A stretch of DNA of 64,000 bases from Nitrospirales bacterium (GTDB lineage Bacteria; Nitrospirota; Nitrospiria; Nitrospirales; UBA8639), in the NCBI GenBank assembly GCA_029261355.1, contig JAJDBM010000061.1, forward strand, positions 1 through 64,000, read 5' to 3'. The translations under genes were made by a program, and so were the position numbers. Positions 43,666 to 52,725 of this stretch are shown here, piece after piece (position 1 is the stretch's first letter; each line of letters opens with the position of its first letter). Below the pieces are notes generated by a model. It did no database searches, had not been told where the DNA came from, and saw nothing but the letters and a program-made list of their open reading frames with translations.

Positions 43666-45813
43666 CTAATACTCTAGAGACTGGGTGACAATTTCTTCTG
43701 CCTTAACAGGAAGACTAATCACCAGAAGCATTGGCTCATTCACAGAACGATAAGATTGAATGTAGCCACCATACGTATCGAGGATTCCTTGGGCAATCAC
43801 AAGGCCTTCATCCCCTAAGTCCCCAGTCTCTACTTCAACAAGATTGCTCCTCTCTGTATGAAAGGAAGGCAATAAGACATCAACAGATGGGGTCATCTCC
43901 TTGTCCCACAATTCCATTTGCATCCATGCGTCCCCTGTGGAACTTTTTAATACATGCGTCTTCAGAAGAAGAGTCTTTTCTTGATGTGGTTCAAGAGGCA
44001 AATGATAGAGGATGGAATTAAATATAACCTGACGAATCTCCTGCCGTTGGCATAGGAACAGCGGGAATTCCGGTGATAATGACTTTTCGATTGTCACCTG
44101 ATGATAATGAGGATTCAATAAAATATACCGGACACAAGACTCCATCAAATCATTAACATTTTCATATGACCTGCAATGAGAGGCCGCATCATTCACATAT
44201 TCGCGGATTTCTTTTGCGAGTTCTTCAATCCTCTGAACATCCGACGAAATAACCGATTGAAACCGTTTTAAAAAGGCTTCATCATTCTTTCGCATGGGTG
44301 CCAGCTGCACAAACGCTTTGATCGAGGTTTGTGGATGATCCAACTCGTGCGCCAAGCCAGCCGACATGGTTTCAAGTGAACGTAATCGATCCATGTGCCT
44401 AACAATATCTTTTGACCGTTGAACTTCCTCCCGTAAAAGAACATTCTCAAGAGCCAAGGAAGCTTCGCCGAGTAATGTTGAAATAAAACCTAACGCATCG
44501 GCAGATTCAATGGAGTCCCTTCCACAGGGGCCAATCATACAAAATCCCAACAAGCGATTTTTACGAATAAACGGAAAACACACATCAGCTTGGAATCGTT
44601 CCAAATCCTGTATCACCGATTGTTTCCACTTATCTGGAAATGATTGCTTTAGCTCATGACGTATCACTCGAGATTGTACAATGGCTAAGTAACGAGGCAG
44701 GTCATCGGTGACCGCAAACCAACTATTGGCCGGTTGACTTTGCAAGGAACCAAAGCCAGAAACAGGCACATAGGATTTCTTTTCTCCATTCAAGACAAAC
44801 AATATGGAGACCTGAGCATCCATGCCCATTTTTAACGTACTGACTATCTCCTGTCCCAATAATGGCATATCTTGAAACATCGAAATATTACTAGAAAAAT
44901 GAGCCAAGGCTTTCGATGTCGAATCCTCCCCACTGGAAGCCAAACGTGCTAAGCCTCCACGACTTCCCAGTCTCAATTGGTAGGCACTAGCCACAGTAAG
45001 AAGATGGACAAACAATTGCACCATTGAATATCGATAACTAATGGCACCAAACACAGATTTTTGAGCAAGGAGAAGGACTGGATATGCGGGCTGAGAGATC
45101 AACAAAAGGACAGCCAGATAACCCAATCCTTTTTCTACGATCACTGAAAACTCCATCAATCGATAGCGCAACAAGGTATAGGCAATTAAGGCCACATAAA
45201 AGGTGAAACAGATAGTCCCATAGGGAAGAACTTCAAGACCGTAAAAGAGTGGGAAGTTTGTAGCACCGCCTAAATAACCAACACCCGAGGCAATTAAGAG
45301 ATACAAGAATTGCTTTTGACGCATACCCTTTTCTCTACGGTAGGCCAATGCTAACAAGTAACAAGAATACAGAGCGACCAACATCCACCAGAACAAGAAA
45401 AAATGGAAGAGCGGACCAGGCTGCGGCCAGAAAGAAAAATGAGTGGTTGGCTGAACGTCTGCAATAAAGTAAGGTGTGGCATCCACAATCAGGAAAAACC
45501 CAGCAACAATATACGTACTTTTCAATATGTTCCCTAATCGAATGCTATCATTAGTCAGATACAGTACATGATGTAATTGCGTAACCGGAATGAAGATGGC
45601 ACCGGCCATCAAGAGACGGGAAAGAAACAGCGCCTGGGCATGCGTCTCGGATATTTGCCAGAAGAAATAGGCAAAACTCCAGATGCCAATACTAAGACCC
45701 AGTAAACCGTAAGACCAATGACGGGGATCACGTGGAGACCGCGAATAGACTAGAATGGCGAGGCTTGTCGCAGCAATTCCATTTAAGAGGCCGCTGATTG
45801 CAAAAAAGCTCAC
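43666..45813 (-). CDS. Membrane sensor histidine kinase with a degenerate ATPase domain
   Basis: The 715-residue protein has an N-terminal region of 7-8 membrane helices (for example AISGLLNGIAATSLAILVYS; FFHFFLFWWMLVALYSCYLL), a GAF-like domain at about 310-460 (MGMDAQVSILFVLNGEKKSY) and a HisKA helix with SAGLAHELDHPQTSIKAFVQ. The usual N of HExxNP is replaced by His-Pro-context residues, though the phospho-His remains. The ATPase part is diverged: NSILYHLPL in place of an N-box with Asn-Ala, no DxGxG, and only a partial GDEGLVIAQGILDTYGGYI. The layout resembles PrsK-like kinases tied to PEP-CTERM/exopolysaccharide regulation. It may need a partner for phosphorylation or act as a pseudo-kinase. 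It is 88 bases upstream of the hybrid kinase gene. Confidence 0.78.
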   Translation of the reverse strand: MSFFAISGLLNGIAATSLAILVYSRSPRDPRHWSYGLLGLSIGIWSFAYFFWQISETHAQALFLSRLLMAGAIFIPVTQLHHVLYLTNDSIRLGNILKSTYIVAGFFLIVDATPYFIADVQPTTHFSFWPQPGPLFHFFLFWWMLVALYSCYLLALAYRREKGMRQKQFLYLLIASGVGYLGGATNFPLFYGLEVLPYGTICFTFYVALIAYTLLRYRLMEFSVIVEKGLGYLAVLLLISQPAYPVLLLAQKSVFGAISYRYSMVQLFVHLLTVASAYQLRLGSRGGLARLASSGEDSTSKALAHFSSNISMFQDMPLLGQEIVSTLKMGMDAQVSILFVLNGEKKSYVPVSGFGSLQSQPANSWFAVTDDLPRYLAIVQSRVIRHELKQSFPDKWKQSVIQDLERFQADVCFPFIRKNRLLGFCMIGPCGRDSIESADALGFISTLLGEASLALENVLLREEVQRSKDIVRHMDRLRSLETMSAGLAHELDHPQTSIKAFVQLAPMRKNDEAFLKRFQSVISSDVQRIEELAKEIREYVNDAASHCRSYENVNDLMESCVRYILLNPHYHQVTIEKSLSPEFPLFLCQRQEIRQVIFNSILYHLPLEPHQEKTLLLKTHVLKSSTGDAWMQMELWDKEMTPSVDVLLPSFHTERSNLVEVETGDLGDEGLVIAQGILDTYGGYIQSYRSVNEPMLLVISLPVKAEEIVTQSLEY

Positions 45814-46052
45814 AGTAGCGTAGATACCTTAAATGAAGTCCTGTGATGGGGCATGTGAATAAAACAGCCACCTTGCTCGACAAGAATATGGAAATTTATG
45901 TGTCGGAGGTTACGTAATTATGACAAAAACGTCAAGTTTTTTCAGGCCAATTCAATGTTTTCTTATCAATACTAGACTGTGAGGGAATACAATGTAAAAA
46001 CAGAGTCCAAGTACGGTGGAAAGCTTTAGAAAAAATTGAAATAATGCGGAGT

Positions 46053-46784
46053 TCAAGAGTCTTCAGAAATTCCAGCGAGAATTGCAGGTAATTCCTGAAA
46101 GGACTGAATACTCACTGCCTCCCCCCGTTGCTCACCTTTAGAATTGAGTAGGACGCCATGAAGGCCGGCATTTGTCGCACCTTCCCAATCTTCTTTCAGA
46201 CTATCACCGACATGAACGGCTTCATGCGGGTCAATCGCATGTTCATTCAAGGCATATCGAAAAATTTTTCCGGCAGGTTTCACTGCTTGAACAAGGCTAG
46301 AAATAGTAACACTATCAAATAATGGCCTAAGCGAAAGTTCATCCAGTATCGTGAAAAGCCTTGTATCAAAATTAGAAATAATTCCTAATTCATATCCAAG
46401 CCCCTTCAACTCTCGCAAGAGTGGCACTAATGCAGGGTCAACAGTCCAATGCGATCCCCCCCCAAACGCTTCAAATACTTCATCAAAGTATTCATCAAAT
46501 CCTTCAAACATTCCAACACGATAAAAAACTGCATGAACAATATCAAACCACCACAACCGTTCACACTGCCTTAATTTTTCTGGTTGAGAAACTGCAAAGA
46601 TAGGAGGCGGCGCTTGATTGAAGGCAGAAATAAAGGCTTGCGCGATTGCATCTCTAATTTCAGGGGAATCCACTACACCATAGTGAGTGGCATGCTGAAG
46701 GTACACATCTGCAACGGACCCCTTCACATGAAAAAGAGTCCCAGCAGCATCAAAAAATACGACTTTAATAGGGGAATGTGACAC
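46053..46784 (-). CDS. HAD-family hydrolase
   Basis: The 243-residue protein has the HAD motif I VVFFDAAGTLFHVKGSVADV (nucleophile Asp), motif II in LGIISNFDTRLF (Ser), a Lys in SLVQAVKPAGKIFRYAL, and motif IV DPHEAVHVGDSLKEDWEGA. A helical cap lies between motifs I and II. It resembles haloacid-dehalogenase-like or phosphatase subfamilies that act on small phosphorylated metabolites. The exact substrate is unknown. A run of eight Cs on the plus strand (46456-46463; Gly-Gly-Gly codons) lies within the gene. Upstream, 209 bases away, is a small basic protein gene. Confidence 0.9.
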   Translation of the reverse strand: MSHSPIKVVFFDAAGTLFHVKGSVADVYLQHATHYGVVDSPEIRDAIAQAFISAFNQAPPPIFAVSQPEKLRQCERLWWFDIVHAVFYRVGMFEGFDEYFDEVFEAFGGGSHWTVDPALVPLLRELKGLGYELGIISNFDTRLFTILDELSLRPLFDSVTISSLVQAVKPAGKIFRYALNEHAIDPHEAVHVGDSLKEDWEGATNAGLHGVLLNSKGEQRGEAVSIQSFQELPAILAGISEDS

Positions 46785-46993
46785 AGGATTCAGCTAGACT
46801 CCTATATCTGTTGCTTGCAGGCCAGCACCCAACAGATACAGTCCACGACGACATGCAACATTTCCAAGACTAGTTAATTCATACAATGAATGACTTTAGT
46901 CTTTACAAAATATGAAAAAAAAGTTCATATTTCATGTAAGGCTTAACCAGGTTGGTTAGGAGGACAGATTAAAGGACGTCTCTTCCTGGGAAG

Positions 46994-47104
46994 TTAAGCC
47001 TTTCCCTTTTTTTCACGTCTGTCACGCTCTAACGCTTTTAATCGGTCTTGATTTTTTCGATGCTTCTTTCGTAGATCTCGATCTTTCTGACGGCCTCTAG
47101 GCAT
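46994..47104 (-). CDS. 36-residue strongly basic small protein
   Basis: The reading frame starts at ATG 47104, with a strong GAGGAG site about 5 bases upstream, and ends at TAA. The sequence begins PRGRQKDRDLRKKHRKNQDR and ends in Lys/Arg-rich residues; nearly half of the residues are Lys or Arg. It has the character of a nucleic-acid-binding or ribosome-associated peptide. The strong ribosome site and clean termination support translation. No family is recognised. It lies between the HAD gene and valS, which is divergent from it. A short A/T-rich inverted repeat follows at 46909-46931 (AATATGAA with TTCATATT). Confidence 0.65.
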   Translation of the reverse strand: MPRGRQKDRDLRKKHRKNQDRLKALERDRREKKGKA

Positions 47105-47248
47105 ATTTTCTCCTCACTAACAAGCCAATAATGACTATTTTTATATCATATCTTCATATAAGGCAACAAGCTCCTGTTCTATTTGGTTGAAGCCGTGCCA
47201 AGTGCATGATAAGATCAGGTTCTTCAAACTTCTTCATACTCATAATTC

Positions 47249-50032
47249 ATGCCCCCACAACAGCTGAGCAAAGCCTATGACCCTCAATCCGTTGAAAAAC
47301 GTTGGGGAGAATTTTGGATTCAGAAAGGTCTATTCAGTCCGACGACTGACCAGCCTGGTGAATCCTATACGATTGTCATCCCTCCACCCAACGTCACGGG
47401 TTCACTCCATATCGGTCATGCCTTAACCTACACACTCCAGGATATTCTTATTCGTTGGCGACGCATGCAGGGCTACAACACGCTCTGGGTCCCAGGAACT
47501 GATCATGCAGGGATCGCCACACAAAACGTTGTTGAACGACAACTGATTGCAGAGGGCAGCTCACGCGAAACAATAGGACGACAGGCCTTTCTTGATCGAG
47601 TCTGGAAGTGGAAACAAGAGTCAGGCGATACGATTATTCGACAGTTGAAACAGTTGGGGGCCTCCTGTGACTGGAATCGGCAAAGGTTTACACTTGACGA
47701 GGGATTATCTCAAGCAGTACGTGAAGTTTTCGTTTCCCTCTACGAACAAGACTTAATCTATCGCGGGGAACGGCTAATCAATTGGTGCCCACGCTGCTTG
47801 ACCGCCCTCTCCGACGTTGAAGTTGAACATGAGACATCCAAAGGAAAACTGTATCATATCCAATATCCCGTAGCCGGTGAATCAGAGGTATTCCTGACGA
47901 TTGCGACCACACGTCCTGAAACCATGCTTGGGGATACCGCTGTTGCCGTCCACCCAGATGATCCGCGCTATAAGGACCTCATCGGAAAACATGTTCGCCT
48001 TCCCTTAAGCAAACGAACGATCCCAATTGTGGGCGATCCAATTCTTGTCGACAGAGAGTTTGGAACTGGTGCAGTCAAAATTACCCCAGCCTGCGACTTC
48101 AACGACGAAGAAGCAGGAAAACGACTCAACCTTCCCTCGAAACCGATATTTGACCACAACGCCCGCATTGATACGACCCTTTTTCATACTGACGAATTAG
48201 ACGAGCCATTCAAAAGCCAGATTCACATGAAAGCCGAGCAGGAAGCGCGGGGAATAGTGGTCGATGCCCTAGAAGAACAAGGACTCCTACAACATACCGA
48301 CAATCATTCGATGGCCATTGGGAAATGCTACCGATGTAAAACCGTGATTTTGCCCTACCCGTCCCCACAATGGTTCGTTAAGATTCAGCCCCTTGCAGAT
48401 CCAGCCATAGAGGCCGTTGAGTCTGGGGAAATCCGCATCATCCCAGATGGGTGGAACAATAACTATTTTGGGTGGATGCGAAACGTCAAAGATTGGTGTA
48501 TCTCACGACAAATTTGGTGGGGCCATCAAATTCCTGCATGGTATTGCACGGCATGCAACCACGAACACTTACACCCCTCTAAAACCTCTCAACACAGTCC
48601 GGCGCAAGACGAGCCAATGACTACCGAAAATCAATACTTCATTGCACCTGAAGCAACCCCAATTATCTCAAGAACTTCACCGATTACCTGTCCAAGCTGC
48701 GGAGGGAATGAGCTCTTTCAAGACCCTGATGTCCTTGATACCTGGTTTTCTTCAGCTCTTTGGCCATTCTCGACCTTGGGTTGGCCAAAACCCCATGCTG
48801 ACTTCCGAAAGTTCTATCCCACCTCAACCTTAGTCACAGGGATGGATATCTTATTCTTTTGGGTGGCACGAATGATCATGATGGGCTTAAAGTTTACCCA
48901 AGAAGTCCCATTTCGTGATGTCTACGTTCACGCTCTTGTTCGAGATGCTGAAGGCCAAAAAATGAGTAAGTCCAAAGGCAATGTCATCGACCCCCTCACA
49001 AAGATGAGTGAATACGGGACCGATGCATTGAGGTTCACATTGGCTTCGATGGCATCTCCTGGACGTGACATCAAACTCGCAGAGGGAAGGATCGAAGGCT
49101 ATCGAAATTTCGTGACAAAAATATGGAATGCGGCACGATTCATATTGCTGTACGGAGACGGAACACTCAAAGCCCTCCCTCCCTCAGAACGATCATTCCC
49201 AGATCGGTGGATCCTTAGTCGCCTGAACCATGCCATTAGAGACTGCACGAAATCCCTGGAGGAATACCGGTTTGACCAAGCTTCATCTACCCTCTACCAA
49301 TTTCTCTGGCATGAATACTGTGATTGGTACATCGAATTAATTAAACCAACACTTCAAGGTTCAGACTCTGAGGCTGCGCAGTCAACTCGACATACCATGT
49401 TCGAAACATTTGAAATGATTCAACGCCTCCTTCACCCCTTTATGCCATTCTTGAGCGAAGAAATTTGGCAGGCCTTCCCTCACTCAGGACAATCAATTGT
49501 CACACAACCCTACCCTACCGAAAACAAAGACTGGCATTCACCTGAAATTGAAAAATCCTTTGACACGTTCGAGCAGTTCGTGACCACATCACGCACGAGC
49601 CGAGCGCTACTAAACTGCACGCCCCTTCAGGCCATGAGCTTTATGGGCACGTCGACCAACCTAGACGAGAAAGTCAGACTTCAATCACTACATCCTCACA
49701 TAGAATATCTCTCACGTGGATCTGTCACATTCACAGATACGGATAATTGGTCCACCCACAATATGCTCCGCCTCGTGACCGGCACCATGACCATTGGAAC
49801 AGAGGTCTCCAAAGACATTGACTTACAACGAGTCTTGGATCGAATAAGAAAACAGGCTCAAGAAAAAGAGAAAGAGGCCACTCGCCTTCAATCCCGATTA
49901 TCGTCTAAGAGCTTCACGGAAAAGGCCGAACCGAGCGTCATCGAAGAATCTGAGAGCCGACTCAAGAACCTCACGCAGGAATTAGCCCTACTAAGAAGCA
50001 GTGAACAACAAATCGCTTCAATGCTTGACTAA
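47249..50032 (+). CDS. valS: Valyl-tRNA synthetase
   Basis: The 927-residue enzyme is a class I synthetase with HIGH-type motif NVTGSLHIGHALTYTLQDIL and KMSKS motif GQKMSKSKGNVIDPLTKMSE. The long editing (CP1) insertion includes FLTIATTRPETMLGDTAVAV. A Cys-rich segment (KCYRCKTVILPYPSPQWFVK; CPSCGG) is zinc-ribbon-like. The anticodon-binding helices follow, and the C-terminal coiled coil (RIRKQAQEKEKEATRLQSRL) is the expected valine-specific tail. It charges tRNA-Val and edits mischarged threonine. The gene opens a plus-strand operon with nadC 18 bases downstream. It shows no truncation. Confidence 0.97.
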   Translation: MPPQQLSKAYDPQSVEKRWGEFWIQKGLFSPTTDQPGESYTIVIPPPNVTGSLHIGHALTYTLQDILIRWRRMQGYNTLWVPGTDHAGIATQNVVERQLIAEGSSRETIGRQAFLDRVWKWKQESGDTIIRQLKQLGASCDWNRQRFTLDEGLSQAVREVFVSLYEQDLIYRGERLINWCPRCLTALSDVEVEHETSKGKLYHIQYPVAGESEVFLTIATTRPETMLGDTAVAVHPDDPRYKDLIGKHVRLPLSKRTIPIVGDPILVDREFGTGAVKITPACDFNDEEAGKRLNLPSKPIFDHNARIDTTLFHTDELDEPFKSQIHMKAEQEARGIVVDALEEQGLLQHTDNHSMAIGKCYRCKTVILPYPSPQWFVKIQPLADPAIEAVESGEIRIIPDGWNNNYFGWMRNVKDWCISRQIWWGHQIPAWYCTACNHEHLHPSKTSQHSPAQDEPMTTENQYFIAPEATPIISRTSPITCPSCGGNELFQDPDVLDTWFSSALWPFSTLGWPKPHADFRKFYPTSTLVTGMDILFFWVARMIMMGLKFTQEVPFRDVYVHALVRDAEGQKMSKSKGNVIDPLTKMSEYGTDALRFTLASMASPGRDIKLAEGRIEGYRNFVTKIWNAARFILLYGDGTLKALPPSERSFPDRWILSRLNHAIRDCTKSLEEYRFDQASSTLYQFLWHEYCDWYIELIKPTLQGSDSEAAQSTRHTMFETFEMIQRLLHPFMPFLSEEIWQAFPHSGQSIVTQPYPTENKDWHSPEIEKSFDTFEQFVTTSRTSRALLNCTPLQAMSFMGTSTNLDEKVRLQSLHPHIEYLSRGSVTFTDTDNWSTHNMLRLVTGTMTIGTEVSKDIDLQRVLDRIRKQAQEKEKEATRLQSRLSSKSFTEKAEPSVIEESESRLKNLTQELALLRSSEQQIASMLD

Positions 50033-50050
50033 CGTCACCCCTGTCCTACC

Positions 50051-50932
50051 ATGCTACCGCCCAAACGCCAGATACACACATTGATAGAAGCTGCCCTGCA
50101 AGAAGATCACGCCAGAGAAGACGTGACCACAAACTCCCTCTTCCCTAAGAACATTCGAGCCCAAGCAAGTATCATTGCCAAAGAAAATTTGGTCATCGCA
50201 GGATTATCCATAGCAAAATACGTGTTCGCCAAAGTTGATTCAAAACTAGAGTTTACTCAAATGAAAAAAGATGGGGACCCTGTGAAAGTAGGCACGATCT
50301 GCTGCACAATTTCTGGGGATACTCGATCCTTATTGTCTGCAGAGCGCGTAGCTCTCAACTTCCTGCAACATTTATCAGGAATTGCGACTCTGACCAATCA
50401 ATTTGCCCAAGCAATCAAAGGATCGACAACAAAGATTCTTGATACTCGAAAAACGACTCCCGGACTACGACAGCTGCAAAAATGGGCCGTGACACTCGGC
50501 GGCGGAACCAATCACCGGCAATCCCTGAAAGACGGAATTCTCATAAAAGACAATCACCTTGCGCTCCTGAAGTCGCAAGGCATCTCAGTGGAGAAAGCTT
50601 GTCAACTCGCAAAAAAACATTCCTCTCGTCGCCTCAAAATCTGCGTTGAAACCGACACATTGGCGCAGGTCAGGGAAGCGATACAAGGAAAGGCCGACAT
50701 CATCCTCTTAGACAATATGTCACCACAGAAGGCCAAGAAAGCAATTCAACTTATTGAAGGACGTGCATTGATTGAAATATCAGGTGGAATCACCATGAAA
50801 AATATCCACTCATTCGGGAAAATTGGTGCAGACTTCATTTCCATTGGAGCGTTGACGCACTCCGCGCCTGCCATGGACCTCAGCATGAAAATGACTCCTA
50901 CCCCAAACAAGCAATCGCACCAGCCAAAATAG
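50051..50932 (+). CDS. nadC: Nicotinate-nucleotide pyrophosphorylase (quinolinate phosphoribosyltransferase)
   Basis: The 293-residue enzyme starts with a typical N-terminal domain (EAALQEDHAREDVTTNSLFP) and has SAERVALNFLQHLSGIATLT, LDTRKTTPGLRQLQKWAVTL and GGTNHRQSLKDGILIKDNHL. The last contains the quinolinate-binding Asn-His-Arg and Lys residues. ADIILLDNMSPQKAKKAIQL and IEISGGITMKNIHSFGKIGA are family-typical. It makes nicotinate mononucleotide from quinolinate and PRPP in NAD synthesis. It follows valS by 18 bases and precedes birA by 8 bases, so the cofactor and tRNA genes share a transcript. Confidence 0.96.
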   Translation: MLPPKRQIHTLIEAALQEDHAREDVTTNSLFPKNIRAQASIIAKENLVIAGLSIAKYVFAKVDSKLEFTQMKKDGDPVKVGTICCTISGDTRSLLSAERVALNFLQHLSGIATLTNQFAQAIKGSTTKILDTRKTTPGLRQLQKWAVTLGGGTNHRQSLKDGILIKDNHLALLKSQGISVEKACQLAKKHSSRRLKICVETDTLAQVREAIQGKADIILLDNMSPQKAKKAIQLIEGRALIEISGGITMKNIHSFGKIGADFISIGALTHSAPAMDLSMKMTPTPNKQSHQPK

Positions 50933-50940
50933 CGACCTCT

Positions 50941-51759
50941 ATGGATGACCTTCCCATCCCCTTATCAAAAAACTATCTACAGTCAGCGATTTCAACTCAA
51001 TACATTGGTCGACCTACTCTCTACTACAAAAGCGTAACCTCAACGAATACATTAGGTTTTCAAGCTGCAGAAATAGGGATATCTCATGGCACGGTGATTC
51101 TGGCAGATCATCAAACAGCCGGAAAAGGGCGCCTTGGCCGAACCTGGCATTCTCCAGAAAATAAAAATCTGTACTTCTCAATTGTTCTCACCAAACCCTC
51201 CTCCCAATCAGTCACTTCCTGGATTCCCCTACTCACCGGGGTTGTACTTGCTGAATGCCTTGAGTCAATATCGGCCCTATCAATTTCACTTAAATGGCCA
51301 AATGACGTGCTATGCCATGAGAAGAAACTTGGCGGCATTCTCTGTGAAGCAAGGCAAAAAGGAGCCAGTAACTGGGTATGTGTGGTTGGAATTGGTATCA
51401 ACATCAACTGCAACAAAGATGACTTCCCACTTGAGCTCAGCCCAACAGCCACCTCTCTCGCGATAGAAAGCCATCGCGAATACCATTGCCACGACTTCCT
51501 CACAACATTTCTAGAAAAATTTGAGCGCAAGTATGAACACCTACTAAACGCAGGCATACATGACTTACGATCTCAATATATCTTACGATGTCAAACGCTT
51601 GAGCAGTCAGTTCTCGTCCACGATATGGCAGGGACACAATTAAAAGGGCAGGCTGTGAGCATTGGTGATGACGGAGCACTAGAGATTGTGACTTCAGAAA
51701 ATTCGAAATCAGGTATAATTACCTCGATACGCTCTGGGGATGTATTCCATGTACGCTAA
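50941..51759 (+). CDS. birA: Biotin-protein ligase (catalytic type)
   Basis: The 272-residue protein lacks an N-terminal helix-turn-helix and is therefore a monofunctional ligase. The catalytic core has KGRLGRTWHSPENKNLYFSI, ISLKWPNDVLCHEKKLGGIL and WVCVVGIGININCN. A short C-terminal SH3-like part (LKGQAVSIGDDGALEIVTSE) closes it. It forms biotinyl-AMP and attaches biotin to a Lys of carrier domains, with the PycB domain in this window as an obvious substrate. It starts 8 bases after nadC. It does not repress biotin genes because the HTH is missing. Confidence 0.95.
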   Translation: MDDLPIPLSKNYLQSAISTQYIGRPTLYYKSVTSTNTLGFQAAEIGISHGTVILADHQTAGKGRLGRTWHSPENKNLYFSIVLTKPSSQSVTSWIPLLTGVVLAECLESISALSISLKWPNDVLCHEKKLGGILCEARQKGASNWVCVVGIGININCNKDDFPLELSPTATSLAIESHREYHCHDFLTTFLEKFERKYEHLLNAGIHDLRSQYILRCQTLEQSVLVHDMAGTQLKGQAVSIGDDGALEIVTSENSKSGIITSIRSGDVFHVR

Positions 51760-51815
51760 CATCTCTAACAATCATTCATAATTTGACTTTTGATTAGAAC
51801 TGGGATCAAAAAACC

Positions 51816-52583
51816 ATGCTCTTAGCGATAGATATTGGAAATAGTCATATTGTTGGTGGGATTTTTGAAGGTCAGCAGCTCCGTGCCGCTTGGCGATTAG
51901 CAACGGACCAAACCAAAACAGCCGATGAGTACGGAATACTCTCTCTCTCTCTCATGGACTCTCATGGCATTGAAAGCCAGCAGATCTCTGGCTGCATTAT
52001 ATCGAGCGTGGTGCCGCCAATCACACAGGTCTTGCAGACGACGATTCAAAAGTTTTTCAAGCAAAACCCTATTCTGGTCACTCCAGAAAGTCCCCTTGGA
52101 CTCACCTTACGCTACCCCAATCCCCATGAAATTGGGACAGATCGCCTCGTCAATGCCGCCGCGGCATTTCATCGCTATCATTGCGACCTACTCATTGTCG
52201 ACTTCGGAACGGCCACAACATTCTGTACGGTCACCAAAACAGGCGAATACCTTGGAGGAGCCATTGCGCCCGGCCTGAAAAGTGCTGCCGACTCTCTACA
52301 TGTCCAAACAGCACAACTCCCAGTTATTGACTTAGTCCAACCACCAACAGTTATAGGAACCAATACAGCCACCAGTATGCAATCTGGACTGATTTACGGA
52401 TATTCTGGACTTGTAGATGAATTAGTCACTCGAATCCAAAAAGAAATAGACCGACAATCTTTTGTCATTGCAACCGGTGGCCTCGCATCGGTCATCGCAA
52501 AAATTTCCCGCACGATTCAAGAGGTTAGGCCAGATTTAACCCTTGAAGGACTAGAGCTCCTCTATCGAAGAACACATCCCTAA
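51816..52583 (+). CDS. coaX: Type III pantothenate kinase
   Basis: The 255-residue kinase has the acetate/sugar kinase-type fold: LLAIDIGNSHIVGGIFEGQQ (phosphate 1 region), HEIGTDRLVNAAAAFHRY, LIVDFGTATTFCTVTKTGEY (phosphate 2), and GGAIAPGLKSAADSLHVQTA. QSGLIYGYSGLVDELVTRIQ follows. It phosphorylates pantothenate, the first step of coenzyme A synthesis, and like other type III kinases is expected to be insensitive to CoA feedback. It follows birA by 56 bases. A stable hairpin overlaps its stop codon. Confidence 0.96.
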   Translation: MLLAIDIGNSHIVGGIFEGQQLRAAWRLATDQTKTADEYGILSLSLMDSHGIESQQISGCIISSVVPPITQVLQTTIQKFFKQNPILVTPESPLGLTLRYPNPHEIGTDRLVNAAAAFHRYHCDLLIVDFGTATTFCTVTKTGEYLGGAIAPGLKSAADSLHVQTAQLPVIDLVQPPTVIGTNTATSMQSGLIYGYSGLVDELVTRIQKEIDRQSFVIATGGLASVIAKISRTIQEVRPDLTLEGLELLYRRTHP

Positions 52584-52604
52584 CTGTGGATAACATCCAC
52601 AGTT
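52582..52604 (+). terminator. Hairpin overlapping the coaX stop, probable terminator
   Basis: AACTGTGGAT and ATCCACAGTT pair perfectly over 10 bases with a three-base loop (AAC), and the coaX TAA lies in the first bases of the left arm. It is followed by CCCCCCTTCTTT. It lies at the boundary between the cofactor operon and the grpE-dnaK genes. Confidence 0.6.
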
Positions 52605-52648
52605 CCCCCCTTCTTTACATGAAAGTCTAGGAAATTTCACCCGATGGG

Positions 52649-52677
52649 TTGACTTCAACTCATCTCATGGCTATCTG
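52649..52677 (+). promoter_or_regulatory. Candidate sigma-70-type promoter for grpE-dnaK-dnaJ
   Basis: TTGACT at 52649-52654 and TATCTG at 52672-52677 are separated by 17 bases, about 50 bases before the grpE start. The -10 box is imperfect. No CIRCE-type inverted repeat and no clear heat-shock sigma box were found in this interval. Confidence 0.35.
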
Positions 52678-52725
52678 AGGGGTCAAGCAACACTGCCCAT
52701 GATTTTCCAGGAGAAAATACACACG

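Noticed and set aside
52605-52725. CIRCE operator before grpE
   Set aside because: No TTAGCACTC-N9-GAGTGCTAA-like inverted repeat is present.
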